The position numbers were made by a program, and so were the translations under genes. The notes under the pieces were generated by a model. The model made no database searches, had not been told where the DNA came from, and saw nothing but the letters and a program-made list of their open reading frames with translations. From positions 96,841 through 160,840 of the forward strand of contig BDSI01000197.1 in NCBI GenBank assembly GCA_003117195.1: a DNA stretch of 64,000 nt. The letters are read 5' to 3'. This DNA comes from Eudorina sp. 2006-703-Eu-15 (taxonomy: Eukaryota > Chlorophyta > Chlorophyceae > Chlamydomonadales > Volvocaceae). The number at the start of each line of letters is the position of its first letter. The stretch's first letter is position 1. Of this stretch, positions 49,201 through 57,165 are shown in pieces.

Positions 49201-52200
49201 TGAATGGGATCACGGATACAGACCCAATCGGATGGGTGCCACAACAGGGACCCCTAACCGTCGAACACTGTGCCCTCCTGCTGAGGCTCCCCACCCTTCG
49301 GGACTCAGCCAGAGGGTGCCCGACGCGCAACGACTTTACAATATGCTCATGGGCAACCAGGACTGGCCCGAGGGGGTGCCAACCGAACATGGGTTCGCCA
49401 TCACCCAAGCCCTGTTCGGGACGCAGGACAGAGTGGCCCGCATTATAGCCCAAACACGAAAGCGAGTGGACGCTGACCCGCCCCCGAGTAAGCAAAAACG
49501 GACCGGGAGACATAGCCGACCGACTCACCGTACATACTACACGGTCGCCTGGCAGAGGACCCTCATACCCAAGGGGGCGCTTCCGCTTTACGAAGCCCAC
49601 AAGTACACACCGCGCGACCTGCGACCATACACCACAGGAGATGATGGGGAAGGCGGCATGCTAGACGTTGAATGGGAACCAACGGAAGAGGAGGAAACCA
49701 GGCTCGCGTCGCAAGATACATGGGACACCCTGCTATCAGAATACAACCATAGACGAGAACACGGCATCGAACATGAGCCCGGGCGAGTGAACCAGGCGCA
49801 AGATCAACACCTAACGGACGAACAAAGGCAAGGACGATGGGAAGAAGAGTGCTACCAGACCACCCGAGGACAGCGGACCCTTCGGAGGTACGTGGAGATC
49901 GACACCGAAGCACGGAACCCGGAGATGGACATACACCCGACCGGCAAATACACAATCCAAATAGGCAAGCACAATTGCGCGCCGGGCGCGGCGCACCCGA
50001 TATTTAGTGATCCCCGAGACCGGGAACCCGCGGACCTACAAACCGCGAAACGCGCATATGTCTACGACCCGAGGGGAAAATGTCTAGGAATGCTCCCAGC
50101 AACACGACTGCGCGACATGTGGCTCCGATACACGGCGGCCAAATCTGCTCACCCGGAAGGACATGCGAGGCTTGCCGCCCCCGGAGGATTCCCCGAAGAC
50201 GTGGCCCGACTGCTGCTACGATACAGGGACAGGGGCGGGAGCAAAACGAATACCGTCAAAAAAGCGCACGAGAAACGTCTTAGCGAATATCTCATGGAAC
50301 GACTCATGCAGGCCATAGGTGCGGACACGGAGCGCTTCGCCTCGCCCTTGAACGTCGCCAAGTGCACAAGAGTATACCATGCAAGATTCCCCGAGGACAA
50401 ACTGTTTGGAGCAAGCCACGACGCATACCAACAGCCATTCAGGGGTGCCTCTGTCGCTCACCCGGAACCGACCCCCGAAGAGGGACACCATGCCATGCGA
50501 TGGGCCCTGGGATGGGCTGACGCAGAGCGCAACCACACAGACCCCACGGCCACGCTGCTCGTGTTCCCTGCATCTAAAACGGCACCCTACACCCGGTACC
50601 TACGGCACGACCTGGTCACTCACGTCGGGACAATCTCGACCGACAGGAGTGACAGCAACCTAAGCAACGACGCAATATGGGAAGACGTCCCCTCTTACCC
50701 CAACGGCCTCGACCTGATCCTCGTGGCCAACAAGACTGGAGGCAGTGTCGTGGAACCACTTCGCCAAGCAATCGACTCCATCACGAAGCCGCCCCAGGAC
50801 CGCACAGCAATGGACGAGACCCAGGACACGGACCTGCGACTACCCCAATGGGTGCGCAAACACATACGTAGGTTGAAAGAGAAGTACGAAACCGGCTGTG
50901 CACCTAGCCTGAGCTCCCGGAGATGTGACAACCTGACCGACGACGAACGATGCAGCGCACACCTGATGTTCCCAGCAAAAATAGCTCTGCGCCATGACGC
51001 TGAATCCGGCATATACACTGATGGGTCTGTCCAAAAGATCCAGGTTGATGAAGCCGAAGCGCAAGTCCTTGGGGCGGCCGCGGTCGATGCCCTCACAGGC
51101 AAAACGCTCTACATAGATGTTAATGCAGGAACGACGGGATGCCAAACCATTACACGTTGCGAGCTCAGTGCTATCCACCAAGGTCTTACAATGAGAAATG
51201 ACGAGGAGGGCCTCAACAACGCACCCATTACAATCTGGACTGACTCAGCCGCGTCACTGTTTCTGATAAAGAAAATGATAAATCAACCTACGAAACTCGC
51301 GCTCAGTAAACACAAAGACCTACTTACGAACATTGTACGGATTCTGAAAGAACGAGCTGTAAGGAAACTCAAGACACATCTTCTGAAGGTAAAATCCCAC
51401 ACAGGAATAAAATACAATGACGCGGCTGATAGAGCGGCAGTTAAGGCTGCGCGCCGGGACGCGCCCGACGACGCCACGTGGCAAACAGAAACGTCCGACA
51501 ACGACCCCAGAGCGCACTATTGGTGGGTGCGAAAAGCCAGCGGACCGGAACGCACCGCCGGTCACTACGCCAACGACCTTAACCGAGGGGTGACATCGCT
51601 AATAAAACCAGAGGTGCACCTCGGTTACACCAAACAAACCCTGTACACGTCCTTCATGTCAGCCACGCTCCCGCACCTAGACATCCGTACAAGCGCGCGC
51701 ACCCTCAACCGGCGCGCGGGAAGGCACAAGAAACTCAAGCGGTGTATGGACTATTGGTACGGACAACTGTGGAACAACAAACTGGCGCAGCGCTTCCGAC
51801 GTCCCCTGGTAGGCACCAAACGATCGCGTATACAATCCGCAATCCCACCACACATGGTGGAGACCGCACCCTGCCCACTGTGCCGGGGTCCCGACTCTGG
51901 AGGACACATCCTGGGTGGCTGTCAACACCCGGACATGACAGCCCTCTACATCAAACGACACAATGTCGCAGTCCGGCAGATCGCCAGACTGCTCGCCACA
52001 GGACGCTTGGGTGGTTGCTTCATGATCATGGATGCTTGTCAGGCGCAGCAGCTCCCTGACTATGCCGCGAGCACCCGCATACCGGAGTGGGTGCTGCCAA
52101 ATACACCCACCGACCTCCGCCTAAAACTCAGACCGGACATACTGTTCATACCAACGATACCACTCCTGGAGGCAAGCAAACCGGGATACACAGGCCCCTG

Positions 52201-55200
52201 GGATCGCGAGGACCACACCGTACACATTCTTGAAATCGGCTACACCTCAGACACCAACCACACTGCGAAACAGCACGACAAAGTGCAGCAGCACGAGACC
52301 CTGGCCAAAGAGCTTGCAGAAGCGGGATGGAAGGTGCGCTATACGAAACAGGACGCCATCAGTCTGGGTTTCGGGGGAACCATACGAAAAGACCTCCTTC
52401 CACTCCTGGTTGAGCTCGGGGCCTGCAGCCACGCAGCCAGGGCGTGCTTGAACGACCTGCACGACCATGCCGTACATATGCTGAACGGCATCGTTACACT
52501 CCGACGCAAGATGGAAAGAGGACAACCTGTAGGAGGCAATCCATCAGGAACTTAGCACACAATGCAGATCGTGATTTCACATTAGCGGTGGCGGGTAGTG
52601 TATAGGCAAGGGGAAACCCATAGCCTCATCACTCCTGCCCCCTTAACACATGCCACAGTCCCTGACTGGGCGTATTATTATTATTATTATTCCTCTGGGG
52701 TGTCGGAGGATATCGGGCGACTGCCAATTGGCGGGATCGTGCCGTACGCTTACGTGTGGGCGGCGAAAGATACGGTGAGCTTCCACTCGGTGTCGCTGTA
52801 TGTTGCAACATTATTAATAATCATCTTGCCGACGTGCGTAACGTGCGTGCATGTGTGCCATATACGTACGTAGTGGAGACTGGGCATTTGCTTCCTATTA
52901 TTGCAATTGCGGTACGTGCTTGGCGGGAGACGCAAAATCCAGGCCGGGGAAGCCTACCAGGAAGCACACCCGCTCATACCCCGCCACCGTAGCCGCCGCC
53001 CCCATAACATTAATCACATACACACGCCTCGATCGTTTGTTGTCGTTGTTGTAATTATTTTATATACCATATTTTTTATTATTAAGGAGACCCCAGTGAC
53101 ATGGTCAACGTCAAATTGTGGTGCAACTCGTGATGCCGAATAATGTCTGTATGTCGTCCACGTACACACGCATGCGCAGGTGATGCTGCCCGTCTTCGGC
53201 ACTGTGTGGCAGTACCTGCAAAACCCCTCACTGAAAGCCCCCGGTGTCACCTACAACAACATGATGGCGTTCGTAACCAGCAGCAACGCCAGCACGGCCT
53301 ACTCCCAGCTGACGAACCCATCGTACTCGCTCACGTTCTTGGCACCATCTGATGCGGTATGTACGTACGTAGGCGTTGATGATCGATACGCACGATAACC
53401 TTGCTCGGTAATGGCCATGCATCCATCCAGTCGCACAAATAAAATAAAGGAGCACGTGGAGACGACCCCGCCCGACAACATGCACGTTCACACCGATCGA
53501 TGATGTATTGCTTAGTATGTCGATTATGTGTATGCGTTCCTTCCCGCCTTCGTTCCCTTACTTGCTTGTCTGCTGGCCCAGCAGACTATCCACACACCCA
53601 GACTACCCAGACAGTAGTAATAGGGCGTGCGTACGTGGCTACCTGCTGCAACCGCACATTTACGCTCGCACGCATGCATATATGATACATACATGCATGC
53701 GTGTCAAACGTTCCAATAATGGACGCGTGTTACATGCATGTATTGGTTAAATACAATTTCTTGTGTATATTTATTTTGTAGGTATGATGGAACAATAAAC
53801 CTGTCTGCCTTAGAGGCATCGATTTGCTAGCTAGCTAGGCGTGCGTGTACGCATAAATCTGGCATGCCTGAGGAGACTCACTGAATAATACATACATACA
53901 TACGTGCACAGAGGCGAAGCCTCACGCACGGCAGCGGTAGCCTACCTCCCGCCTTTACAGCGGTTTGATCGATTTGCTGCATTCAAACAAATCCTGCTTA
54001 TCGACGGGCCGTTTGCCCAGCATATTATTATAATAAAATATGTTTTATTAAATAATTATTACCAATAACGACGTAATATCTATTATTGTCAACAAGCCGT
54101 GTGTGTAAAAAGCTGTGCGTGTCCGTGCGTGCATTCAAGGGTCTGTTGTCACAGCTTCGCTGTCATGCATGGCCAAGTTCTTCATCCATGTGTGTATGTA
54201 CGCGCTTATGCTGTATGTGGTGCGTGATTGGTGCGTGCAGGCTGTGGCTATCTTCTTGAGTGGTAACTCCCTGCCGTCCAACCTTTCCCTCGCGTTCCCA
54301 TCACCGCCGAATGCGGTGAATGTCATAGGGGTAAGTGAGCCACGAGCTTGCGGCGGTACATACGTAGGCTACTTGGGCTACTAATAGAATTACATCAGTG
54401 TTCACGTGCGTATGTAGCTACATACTAGATAGGCAACGCGCGCGCGTGCACACATACGTGTGTCTGTAAGACGCAATCTAACAAGAAGTACTAGTTACTG
54501 ATGGCTACGAACACATATATGATAGTGAGCAACTACCCGAGTCCTGAAGGTGGTATCAAAAGATACCGAGAATGGCTGACGGTAGGGACTTAGTAGTGCG
54601 GATGCGTCGGAGCATCTCCAGGGATGGAGGTATGCACGTGGATGGGCGGCCTAGTGAGGCCGAGTGCGGCTGATGAGCTGGTTCCGTAAGCAGTACTGGC
54701 AGTACCGGCAATACAGGTGAAACCAGAAGTTAACCGGAAGTTAGGAACGACACAGTAGGATAATGATATTGTGTAAGGTGCGAAGCCTTGTGTTACACGT
54801 GTGTAGTAGGCGAGAATAGCGAGAAAGAGCTCGCTGCTGGCAAATAAAGGATTCTCGAGATATATAGAGGGCTTTGCTTGCACTCCACACAGTGAAAATT
54901 ATCAGGTAGGGCCGTGCGTACACTGTACGGCTGTAGTAGGTGTCGTACAATGGTCGGCCCTGCTCCTCAAATACGGTGCAAAGCACTGTCCCAGCATCTC
55001 GAGAAGCCTTTGCCAGCTCTCACCTACTACATATGGTATCGAGACCAAACCTAGGCTGTGGACCTAAGAGTCCCCAGTTCGATCCCTGATGTCGGCGAAA
55101 TACGACCGCGCCAGTGGACGACAGTCTAGAGGTTCTGGAAGAAGATAGTAGTGAGATGACTAGGAGAAGGTTACATGCTCGAAAAACCCGAATATGGGCT

Positions 55201-57165
55201 AGGCGCGTGTCAGTCGTGGGGCACGACGTGACGTGGACCTCATCCACCCACGGCTCAGGGTTGGCGATGACGAGCATGGCTGGTTGTCTCGGGCCGACAG
55301 GGTCCCGGGACGGTCCCCTTCAGAGGGGGGGGAGTGTAGTAGGTGTCGTACAAGCAATGGTCGGCCCTGCTCCTCAAATACGGTGCAAAGCACTGTCCCA
55401 GCATCTCGAGAAGCCTTTGCCAGCTCTCACCTACTACAACGGCACCTACTAGATAGAACGTGTGTGGAGAACGAAACCGCCCGCCCATGTGCATGCATGG
55501 ACGTGTCTACGTAGTCTACGTATCTGCACCCACGCACCCAGCCATCCATATATACATGTATATGCATGTCCGCACCTACCTGTAAATCTACCCGTGTGCG
55601 CAGACACACGTCATCCCCGGACAGCCCCTCAAGAAGAGCCAGTTCACCAACGGAACCGTCTACACTACCTTGTCGACTGCGTAAGTGGCAATCTATCGTC
55701 GCTCGCAAACATACATATATATATATGTGTATTTATTTCCGTCGTCATACATATACGTGTTGTCCATGCATGGCACTCATAAGGTAGGTCGAGCATGCGC
55801 ATGCAACGCCTGATGGATAGACACAGACTCGAGTGAAGAGCCTGACGGCGGGTTGTCCAAGCAAAAATAACTCAGCCATTATATCCGTGCTGACCTGCAA
55901 TACCTGCAATCGATAAACCTGCAATTGCGGTCGTAGAGTCGACGCCTTATTACGCACAGACCAATATTATTCCGTTTAAGCAAGCAAGTTTGCACAATTT
56001 TTTAGAAACAAGGCCAGCCAGCCATTTTATTCGTAGCTAGCTTGCGCCACTTGAATACATGTTAGCGATTTGACAGCGATGTCGGCCATGAAGGACGACG
56101 GAATAGTCCATTGTGTTATTTTTTTAGATGTTATCGTATTGCGCCCAGCAGTAGCTAGCTATCTAGCTATATATCTACCTGTACATACGTACTCGCACGT
56201 CTCGCTCTATCTCGCCGATTGACTGCTGGGTTTAACGCCAGCGCCATCGATCGCCCGCAGGCACGGCAGGCATGCATGAGGTATATATGTATGTCATTAT
56301 TCACAAAGTAACGTTGCCACCGCCTGCCTTGCCTTGCGACCCATATGTATGGCCTTGCCCCTTCTTCATGGCCAGTAACATTGCTGTCCTCGTGCAACTA
56401 GCACCGTCGTCCACCAATAATAATAATTCAACGACAGTAACACTCCAAGCTAGCCAGACGAGCGCGATGATTAATCCCCTGGCCACGGACGTCAGCATTC
56501 TGTACGGCAGGTATGGACGTGTTTGAACGAACGAAACTTGAACGTTTGATGGCTTGTATGCATCATCGCCGTAGCAGCGTCGCGTACGTCGGGGCTGATC
56601 GATGGCCGTGTGCATGTGGTATTCAGCAGATAACAGTAATAATAATTATTAAAACAATAATAAATAACAATAATTATAAAGAATGAATAACTAATTGTAG
56701 CAGTAATACTGGTAGTTAAATGTTTATTCTTGTTTATTAATAGTTAATAGAATAATATATTAATCAGGAGTATAGTAGTAATGTTGCAACACAGAGACAA
56801 ATAGAATTACAACAACGTTTAATTATGTATAAGACGACAAATACGTATGTAATCATAATAAAGACCTACCTGGTGAAGTCATTTCAATCACGCACGCATC
56901 GCCGCTCAACTGCTGGCTGCTGGCGATCTAGACAGATGAAGCCGCCTCGCCGCCCGCCGCCACGCATCGCCGCCGCCCCTGCTGGCCTTGCGTGGATCCA
57001 TCCATCCATCCACGCAGATCTTACGTGCAGGGGCTCCTTTCTGTGTTGGTTCCCGCTGGAGTGCCCCTGGGTGGAGCTGCGAGGGCCTTGCTTCCGAATC
57101 TGCTGATGCTAATGCTGAGCGCAGTGGTGGGCATTTCAATGACGTGCTTCAGGCACAGCAGATAA
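37256..57165 (+). CDS. Secreted three-domain fasciclin (FAS1) protein gene, interrupted by a LINE
   Basis: Exons join in phase: 37256-37448, 38372-38548, 39085-39186, 39824-39929, 40252-40377, 41104-41203, 41998-42064, 42619-42711 plus 52705-52774 (one exon split by the LINE), 53180-53356, 54241-54330, 55604-55680, 56376-56510 and 57018-57165. Without the LINE this gives about 553 residues plus an unseen start. A hydrophobic leader ([11 protein letters not shown]) opens the first exon. Three FAS1-like units follow, with hallmarks such as [37 protein letters not shown] and THVIPGQPL, many N-glycosylation sequons and a C-terminal hydrophobic segment ([15 protein letters not shown]) that may be a GPI-anchor signal. 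FAS1 proteins are extracellular adhesion/matrix proteins; volvocine algal-CAM is a known FAS1 adhesion molecule, though no extensin-like region is visible here. A TGTAA signal lies at 57552-57556. The insertion should inactivate this allele. Confidence 0.85.
38178..38267 (+). repeat. Solo-LTR-like dispersed repeat, copy 1
   Basis: A segment running from GGTTCGTTACAG to CGCCGCGTTACAG shares the core ACAACATCTCGAGAAGCC with an inverted copy at 40903-40975, and CATCTCGAGAAGCC with the LTRs of the TRIM at 54932. It lies in a FAS1 intron. Confidence 0.55.
40169..40229 (+). repeat. (CCAT)n microsatellite
   Basis: About 15 tandem CCAT tetramers, with one variant unit, lie just upstream of a FAS1 acceptor at 40252. 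Confidence 0.9.
40480..40812 (-). mobile_element. tRNA-derived SINE-like element
   Basis: Read on the minus strand, a tRNA-like head (about 40812-40740) contains an exact pol III B box, GGTTCGAGTCC (40768-40758), flanked by the T-stem pairing CCTGGG/CCCAGG. An A-box-like CGCGGTTAGGCGG lies upstream. A non-tRNA body follows and ends in an A/T-rich tail (about 40510-40485, CATATAAATAAAAC). A functional tRNA is unlikely because no proper anticodon and acceptor stems form. It sits in a FAS1 intron, antisense to the gene. Confidence 0.55.
40903..40975 (-). repeat. Solo-LTR-like dispersed repeat, copy 2 (inverted)
   Basis: The reverse complement matches the copy at 38178-38267 around CTGCACAACATCTCGAGAAG and GGCCGCGCC, ending in GTTAC on both sides. 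It lies in a FAS1 intron. Confidence 0.55.
42698..42711 (+). repeat. Target-site duplication, 5' copy
   Basis: TCCTCTGGGGTGTC, identical to 52691-52704, marks the left boundary of the LINE within a FAS1 exon. Confidence 0.92.
42779..46243 (+). CDS. LINE ORF A: leader, TM segment, Josephin-like protease, AP endonuclease
   Basis: From the first ATG inside the element this frame encodes 1,154 residues. Residues 1-34 look like a signal peptide ([20 protein letters not shown], then a Trp/Leu-rich stretch). A second hydrophobic segment ([20 protein letters not shown]) lies near 311-331. [18 protein letters not shown] (Cys about 396, His about 399), then [18 protein letters not shown] (His about 517, Asp about 532), match the Cys...His...Asn/Asp layout of Josephin-type deubiquitinases. 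An Arg/Pro/Gln-rich linker (about 600-795) precedes the AP endonuclease (about 800-1055): [38 protein letters not shown] and NFDHKAL. All expected catalytic motifs are visible. Useful coding ends near 45930, where the frame moves to ORF B. Upstream the same frame is open into the host FAS1 exon. Confidence 0.85.
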   Translation: MNLSGLSGRQGTAIALILMLTLLWSWPFQCGATQVSGRRHEDLLQIFPKDRNATTSAFEHHKGTEMLCSHCQLVLETGKRQDHRARVDSQTTALNDKPQFIGFQYLLGVRLRAQGFTSQTENTAADVVIAAAQQQSLTFHENYNEQQHILGVAIIHLWNGQRHVTSSLRQGGIHYFSKETWRLITADANYYTGVLWAKKLPSSQPISRRTWEINRIETRKDKIRQQHNRPSELESTREAGPTRNYTTMSLANERPNDAVQGQPNNLATRQYDKTRTVTRAPFGTRTDSGCHLVARHGTLPAVCRNVSPRWRLALSFLVLLVIGTVSATWMLTSGCKRTSAQLAHLTDKLGATPQATRNSNVNHREDNPPHRPQLTWPPIPSAHAPTYHEKQVAQFCQIHAINNLLGTNLIHPYHVLQYCNNMYQQLRPSATTAAAATLWHNAYNAVTGNFNTMIVNHYLRYNVAIQGGPSPHLAEVSSRYNIQRGSTREHILQQVRAHTPNNSTALAVGFIVHETRHAIAIRRAGDQWYRLDSEESQPKLLDEVEWARLHGHVHYLDSIDIMTINQMHIEFRPIRPAPKLLSDIPPRQNPRVEDAEVNPTADQPDRAQRLQENTTPPGTQAPDTQDEETEQTSADTGTAHTAKTRRPASPTSNHRQPKRRRTQGPPTHSILYCLRRQQGLPTRHPTGDDARRNPTAPDAQHRTSRRRPARDTTPDPTNAPRESQTRAPQILKRPAEAPPQPCHSTSGPKQQPMAKYLRKAKQPKPNSPVQHRPPTATEVNPEQVTTQRTQDGPPPTGLFKVVTLNTRGIQTQMEAVQHAIHEQQPDIAVLTETKLSSHHRRAVTGIKHALKPYQTYMSNRPHNPDISSRSAGVLICVSERFSRQHSVTATPVPNQLNGYIGHIRMAPASSTPLHVVGVYCPEDPQTRKRIYEYCIKVVRKASTGGENVLLAGDWNAVLDKTDRSTGECDSADLAHQSFAQAAKLQPVSCPRREPTYTQMKEGSVVHQSRIDDVLIAEHTLEAVSEDGQPYERVYECGGNFDHKALCTYLTRASGAQTVSATSCTTQHRTTSTQLEQNQIAHHKRQQNQCESGNGGLAHQRNCGAPRPAEARHGSCATRQREPGAEHYGRRGQCPNERPSTTPGCPHPGRHASQS
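46014..49448 (+). CDS. LINE ORF B: reverse transcriptase
   Basis: This frame is offset by one base from ORF A and overlaps its end. Coding similarity probably begins near 45940, so the listed start is only the first TTG used by a six-frame scan, not a supported initiation codon. The N-terminal 300 residues are charged and partly coiled-coil-like. The reverse transcriptase runs from about 47030 to 48060: [58 protein letters not shown] (motif A), [18 protein letters not shown] (motif B), [10 protein letters not shown] (motif C, FADD box), [11 protein letters not shown] and YLGVHI. The thumb and connection region follows to about 48.9 kb. The catalytic aspartates are intact, so polymerase activity is plausible if the frames are joined. 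Confidence 0.88.
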   Translation: MPITKDSKTNAKAEMEASLTSEIAALHDLLKPAMEAVQHASENLERNITEEEASALMNDLRQHPDVRTLDVTQVSHNLGTLLLRCLTILESHCDKKPPQTGKLHPPRALNKKLTRLYKEHYDLKSELTRQLTGGTTDWARDQNDSAVNPEHSASGEPARSNPQTTPAERENGGPARGAGHATEAAAAADTPADNLRAAIRDKGAEIRRIVQEVRTSRCKKAAKRFRKLLSKKPKQAHRQVLEDDDQPRGISAIRHPADGQIRTDPEEILDALHTHFAKLAKPISGPRTGKFLPTDAPRDYPWMKASAPDPMRTLARPRGVPVSLLPGIADPMHFRECLNHLARSKAPGPDGIPNELLQALPDALQHVLHHLMTIMWAKAEIPAHWTASETVLLPKKGDPLLIKNKRPIALANTVYKLYTSLVTLNMALFSEQSHIFTEAQEGFLRQRNTERQIQNVLHAMEDAALMSRDLIILYVDFTSAFNTIDQDKLLSILYDLGYPVDLIEVISNLYSRASTTIRTEHGRTPAIPIERGTVQGDTLSPMLFIIFMEPLLRWLHNGGRGYRYGCLTPDENDRHHFSSGAFADDLAILTNNVSDTRVQCAKIEAYCTWGGLKVNVSKCQLQGILHGRARSDRDLSRGPGSKPYDAALARMLKGQIRIDGEALPYEPPTEPYKYLGVHITPTLDWAEQVAYTRAEIKRRGQGIVESLATPDQRINMIKTLIHPKVAYGLCAMAYTPHDVASFDSQIAGIAKRSYGLKKGFPTRAILAPTDQMGLGVGSIRTLYVHRATKALVTSLNDPGRLGVVTRALLRVQGQHAGNIPIHQLKRESRFYTTLKQLALVREAGLELTDQGEHYHQEANSLAQLLGEGLMTPTEHALPFRCLQPLLELGLDLRALRDNNTGQHLIDTTQLQRIGGRRVRQKHKVALNRLSLALSEDATTRTGAAKYRSAAPLPAHLRKIPGDPTVTGLTRRGTVPNPLPGDYITRYMRPAEMQNPDQNARPDPENTHPDHMRHRAQDTEAPAPAPLTGNVRPSRPGRSRNPDGKNRKHELQKLYLRRNKGKPVNGITDTDPIGWVPQQGPLTVEHCALLLRLPTLRDSARGCPTRNDFTICSWATRTGPRGCQPNMGSPSPKPCSGRRTEWPAL
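49232..52555 (+). CDS. LINE ORF C: RNase H, CCHC finger, restriction-like endonuclease
   Basis: This frame is shared with ORF A and overlaps ORF B's end; the real frame switch is probably near 49310. After about 590 residues of unassigned sequence an RNase H domain lies at about 51000-51460: GIYTDGSVQ (Asp), TRCELSAIH (Glu), IWTDSAAS (Asp) and KSHTGI...DAADRAA. A CCHC finger, [17 protein letters not shown] (C-x2-C-x7-H-x4-C, about 51870-51920), precedes [11 protein letters not shown] and HILEIGYT, the RPD...E arrangement of the restriction-like endonuclease of R2-type and Dualen LINEs. [19 protein letters not shown] near the C-terminus recurs in diverged form at 59850-60089. The frame ends with TAG at 52553-52555, followed by a short 3' UTR. 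Confidence 0.85.
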   Translation: MGATTGTPNRRTLCPPAEAPHPSGLSQRVPDAQRLYNMLMGNQDWPEGVPTEHGFAITQALFGTQDRVARIIAQTRKRVDADPPPSKQKRTGRHSRPTHRTYYTVAWQRTLIPKGALPLYEAHKYTPRDLRPYTTGDDGEGGMLDVEWEPTEEEETRLASQDTWDTLLSEYNHRREHGIEHEPGRVNQAQDQHLTDEQRQGRWEEECYQTTRGQRTLRRYVEIDTEARNPEMDIHPTGKYTIQIGKHNCAPGAAHPIFSDPRDREPADLQTAKRAYVYDPRGKCLGMLPATRLRDMWLRYTAAKSAHPEGHARLAAPGGFPEDVARLLLRYRDRGGSKTNTVKKAHEKRLSEYLMERLMQAIGADTERFASPLNVAKCTRVYHARFPEDKLFGASHDAYQQPFRGASVAHPEPTPEEGHHAMRWALGWADAERNHTDPTATLLVFPASKTAPYTRYLRHDLVTHVGTISTDRSDSNLSNDAIWEDVPSYPNGLDLILVANKTGGSVVEPLRQAIDSITKPPQDRTAMDETQDTDLRLPQWVRKHIRRLKEKYETGCAPSLSSRRCDNLTDDERCSAHLMFPAKIALRHDAESGIYTDGSVQKIQVDEAEAQVLGAAAVDALTGKTLYIDVNAGTTGCQTITRCELSAIHQGLTMRNDEEGLNNAPITIWTDSAASLFLIKKMINQPTKLALSKHKDLLTNIVRILKERAVRKLKTHLLKVKSHTGIKYNDAADRAAVKAARRDAPDDATWQTETSDNDPRAHYWWVRKASGPERTAGHYANDLNRGVTSLIKPEVHLGYTKQTLYTSFMSATLPHLDIRTSARTLNRRAGRHKKLKRCMDYWYGQLWNNKLAQRFRRPLVGTKRSRIQSAIPPHMVETAPCPLCRGPDSGGHILGGCQHPDMTALYIKRHNVAVRQIARLLATGRLGGCFMIMDACQAQQLPDYAASTRIPEWVLPNTPTDLRLKLRPDILFIPTIPLLEASKPGYTGPWDREDHTVHILEIGYTSDTNHTAKQHDKVQQHETLAKELAEAGWKVRYTKQDAISLGFGGTIRKDLLPLLVELGACSHAARACLNDLHDHAVHMLNGIVTLRRKMERGQPVGGNPSGT
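52691..52704 (+). repeat. Target-site duplication, 3' copy
   Basis: TCCTCTGGGGTGTC directly follows the (TTA)n tail. The FAS1 exon resumes in frame after it (GAGGATATCGGG) and ends at a GTGAGC donor after 52774. Confidence 0.92.
54932..55438 (+). mobile_element. TRIM-like terminal-repeat retrotransposon in miniature
   Basis: Two direct terminal repeats, 54932-55031 (100 bp) and 55335-55438 (104 bp), are nearly identical except for a 4-bp insertion. Each starts TGTAGTAGGTG and ends CACCTACTACA, giving the TG...CA ends of an LTR. The 5' repeat is followed at 55034 by TGGTATCGAGACC, close to the initiator-methionine-tRNA primer-binding site TGGTATCAGAGC. A 13-base purine tract (55322-55334) precedes the 3' repeat. 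ACGGC flanks both sides (54927-54931 and 55439-55443) as a 5-bp target-site duplication. There is no coding capacity. The element lies in the FAS1 intron between exons 54241-54330 and 55604-55680. Confidence 0.85.

Larger units (their letters stand above)
42712..52690 (+). mobile_element. Dualen/RandI-type non-LTR retrotransposon, apparently full length
   Basis: The 9,979-bp element is bounded by a perfect 14-bp target-site duplication and ends in a (TTA)n tail at about 52672-52690. Reading left to right it encodes a hydrophobic leader, a transmembrane segment, a Josephin-like cysteine-protease signature, an Arg/Pro-rich linker, an AP-type endonuclease, a reverse transcriptase, an RNase H, a CCHC finger and a restriction-like endonuclease. 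Having both endonuclease types in one LINE is the hallmark of the Dualen (RandI) group described from Chlamydomonas. The coding sequence is split over three long overlapping frames. The perfect target-site duplication points to a recent insertion. Confidence 0.92.

Noticed and set aside
55048..55100. tRNA gene at GTTCGATCC near 55078
   Set aside because: It lies inside the TRIM internal region just after the primer-binding site; no complete cloverleaf is apparent.
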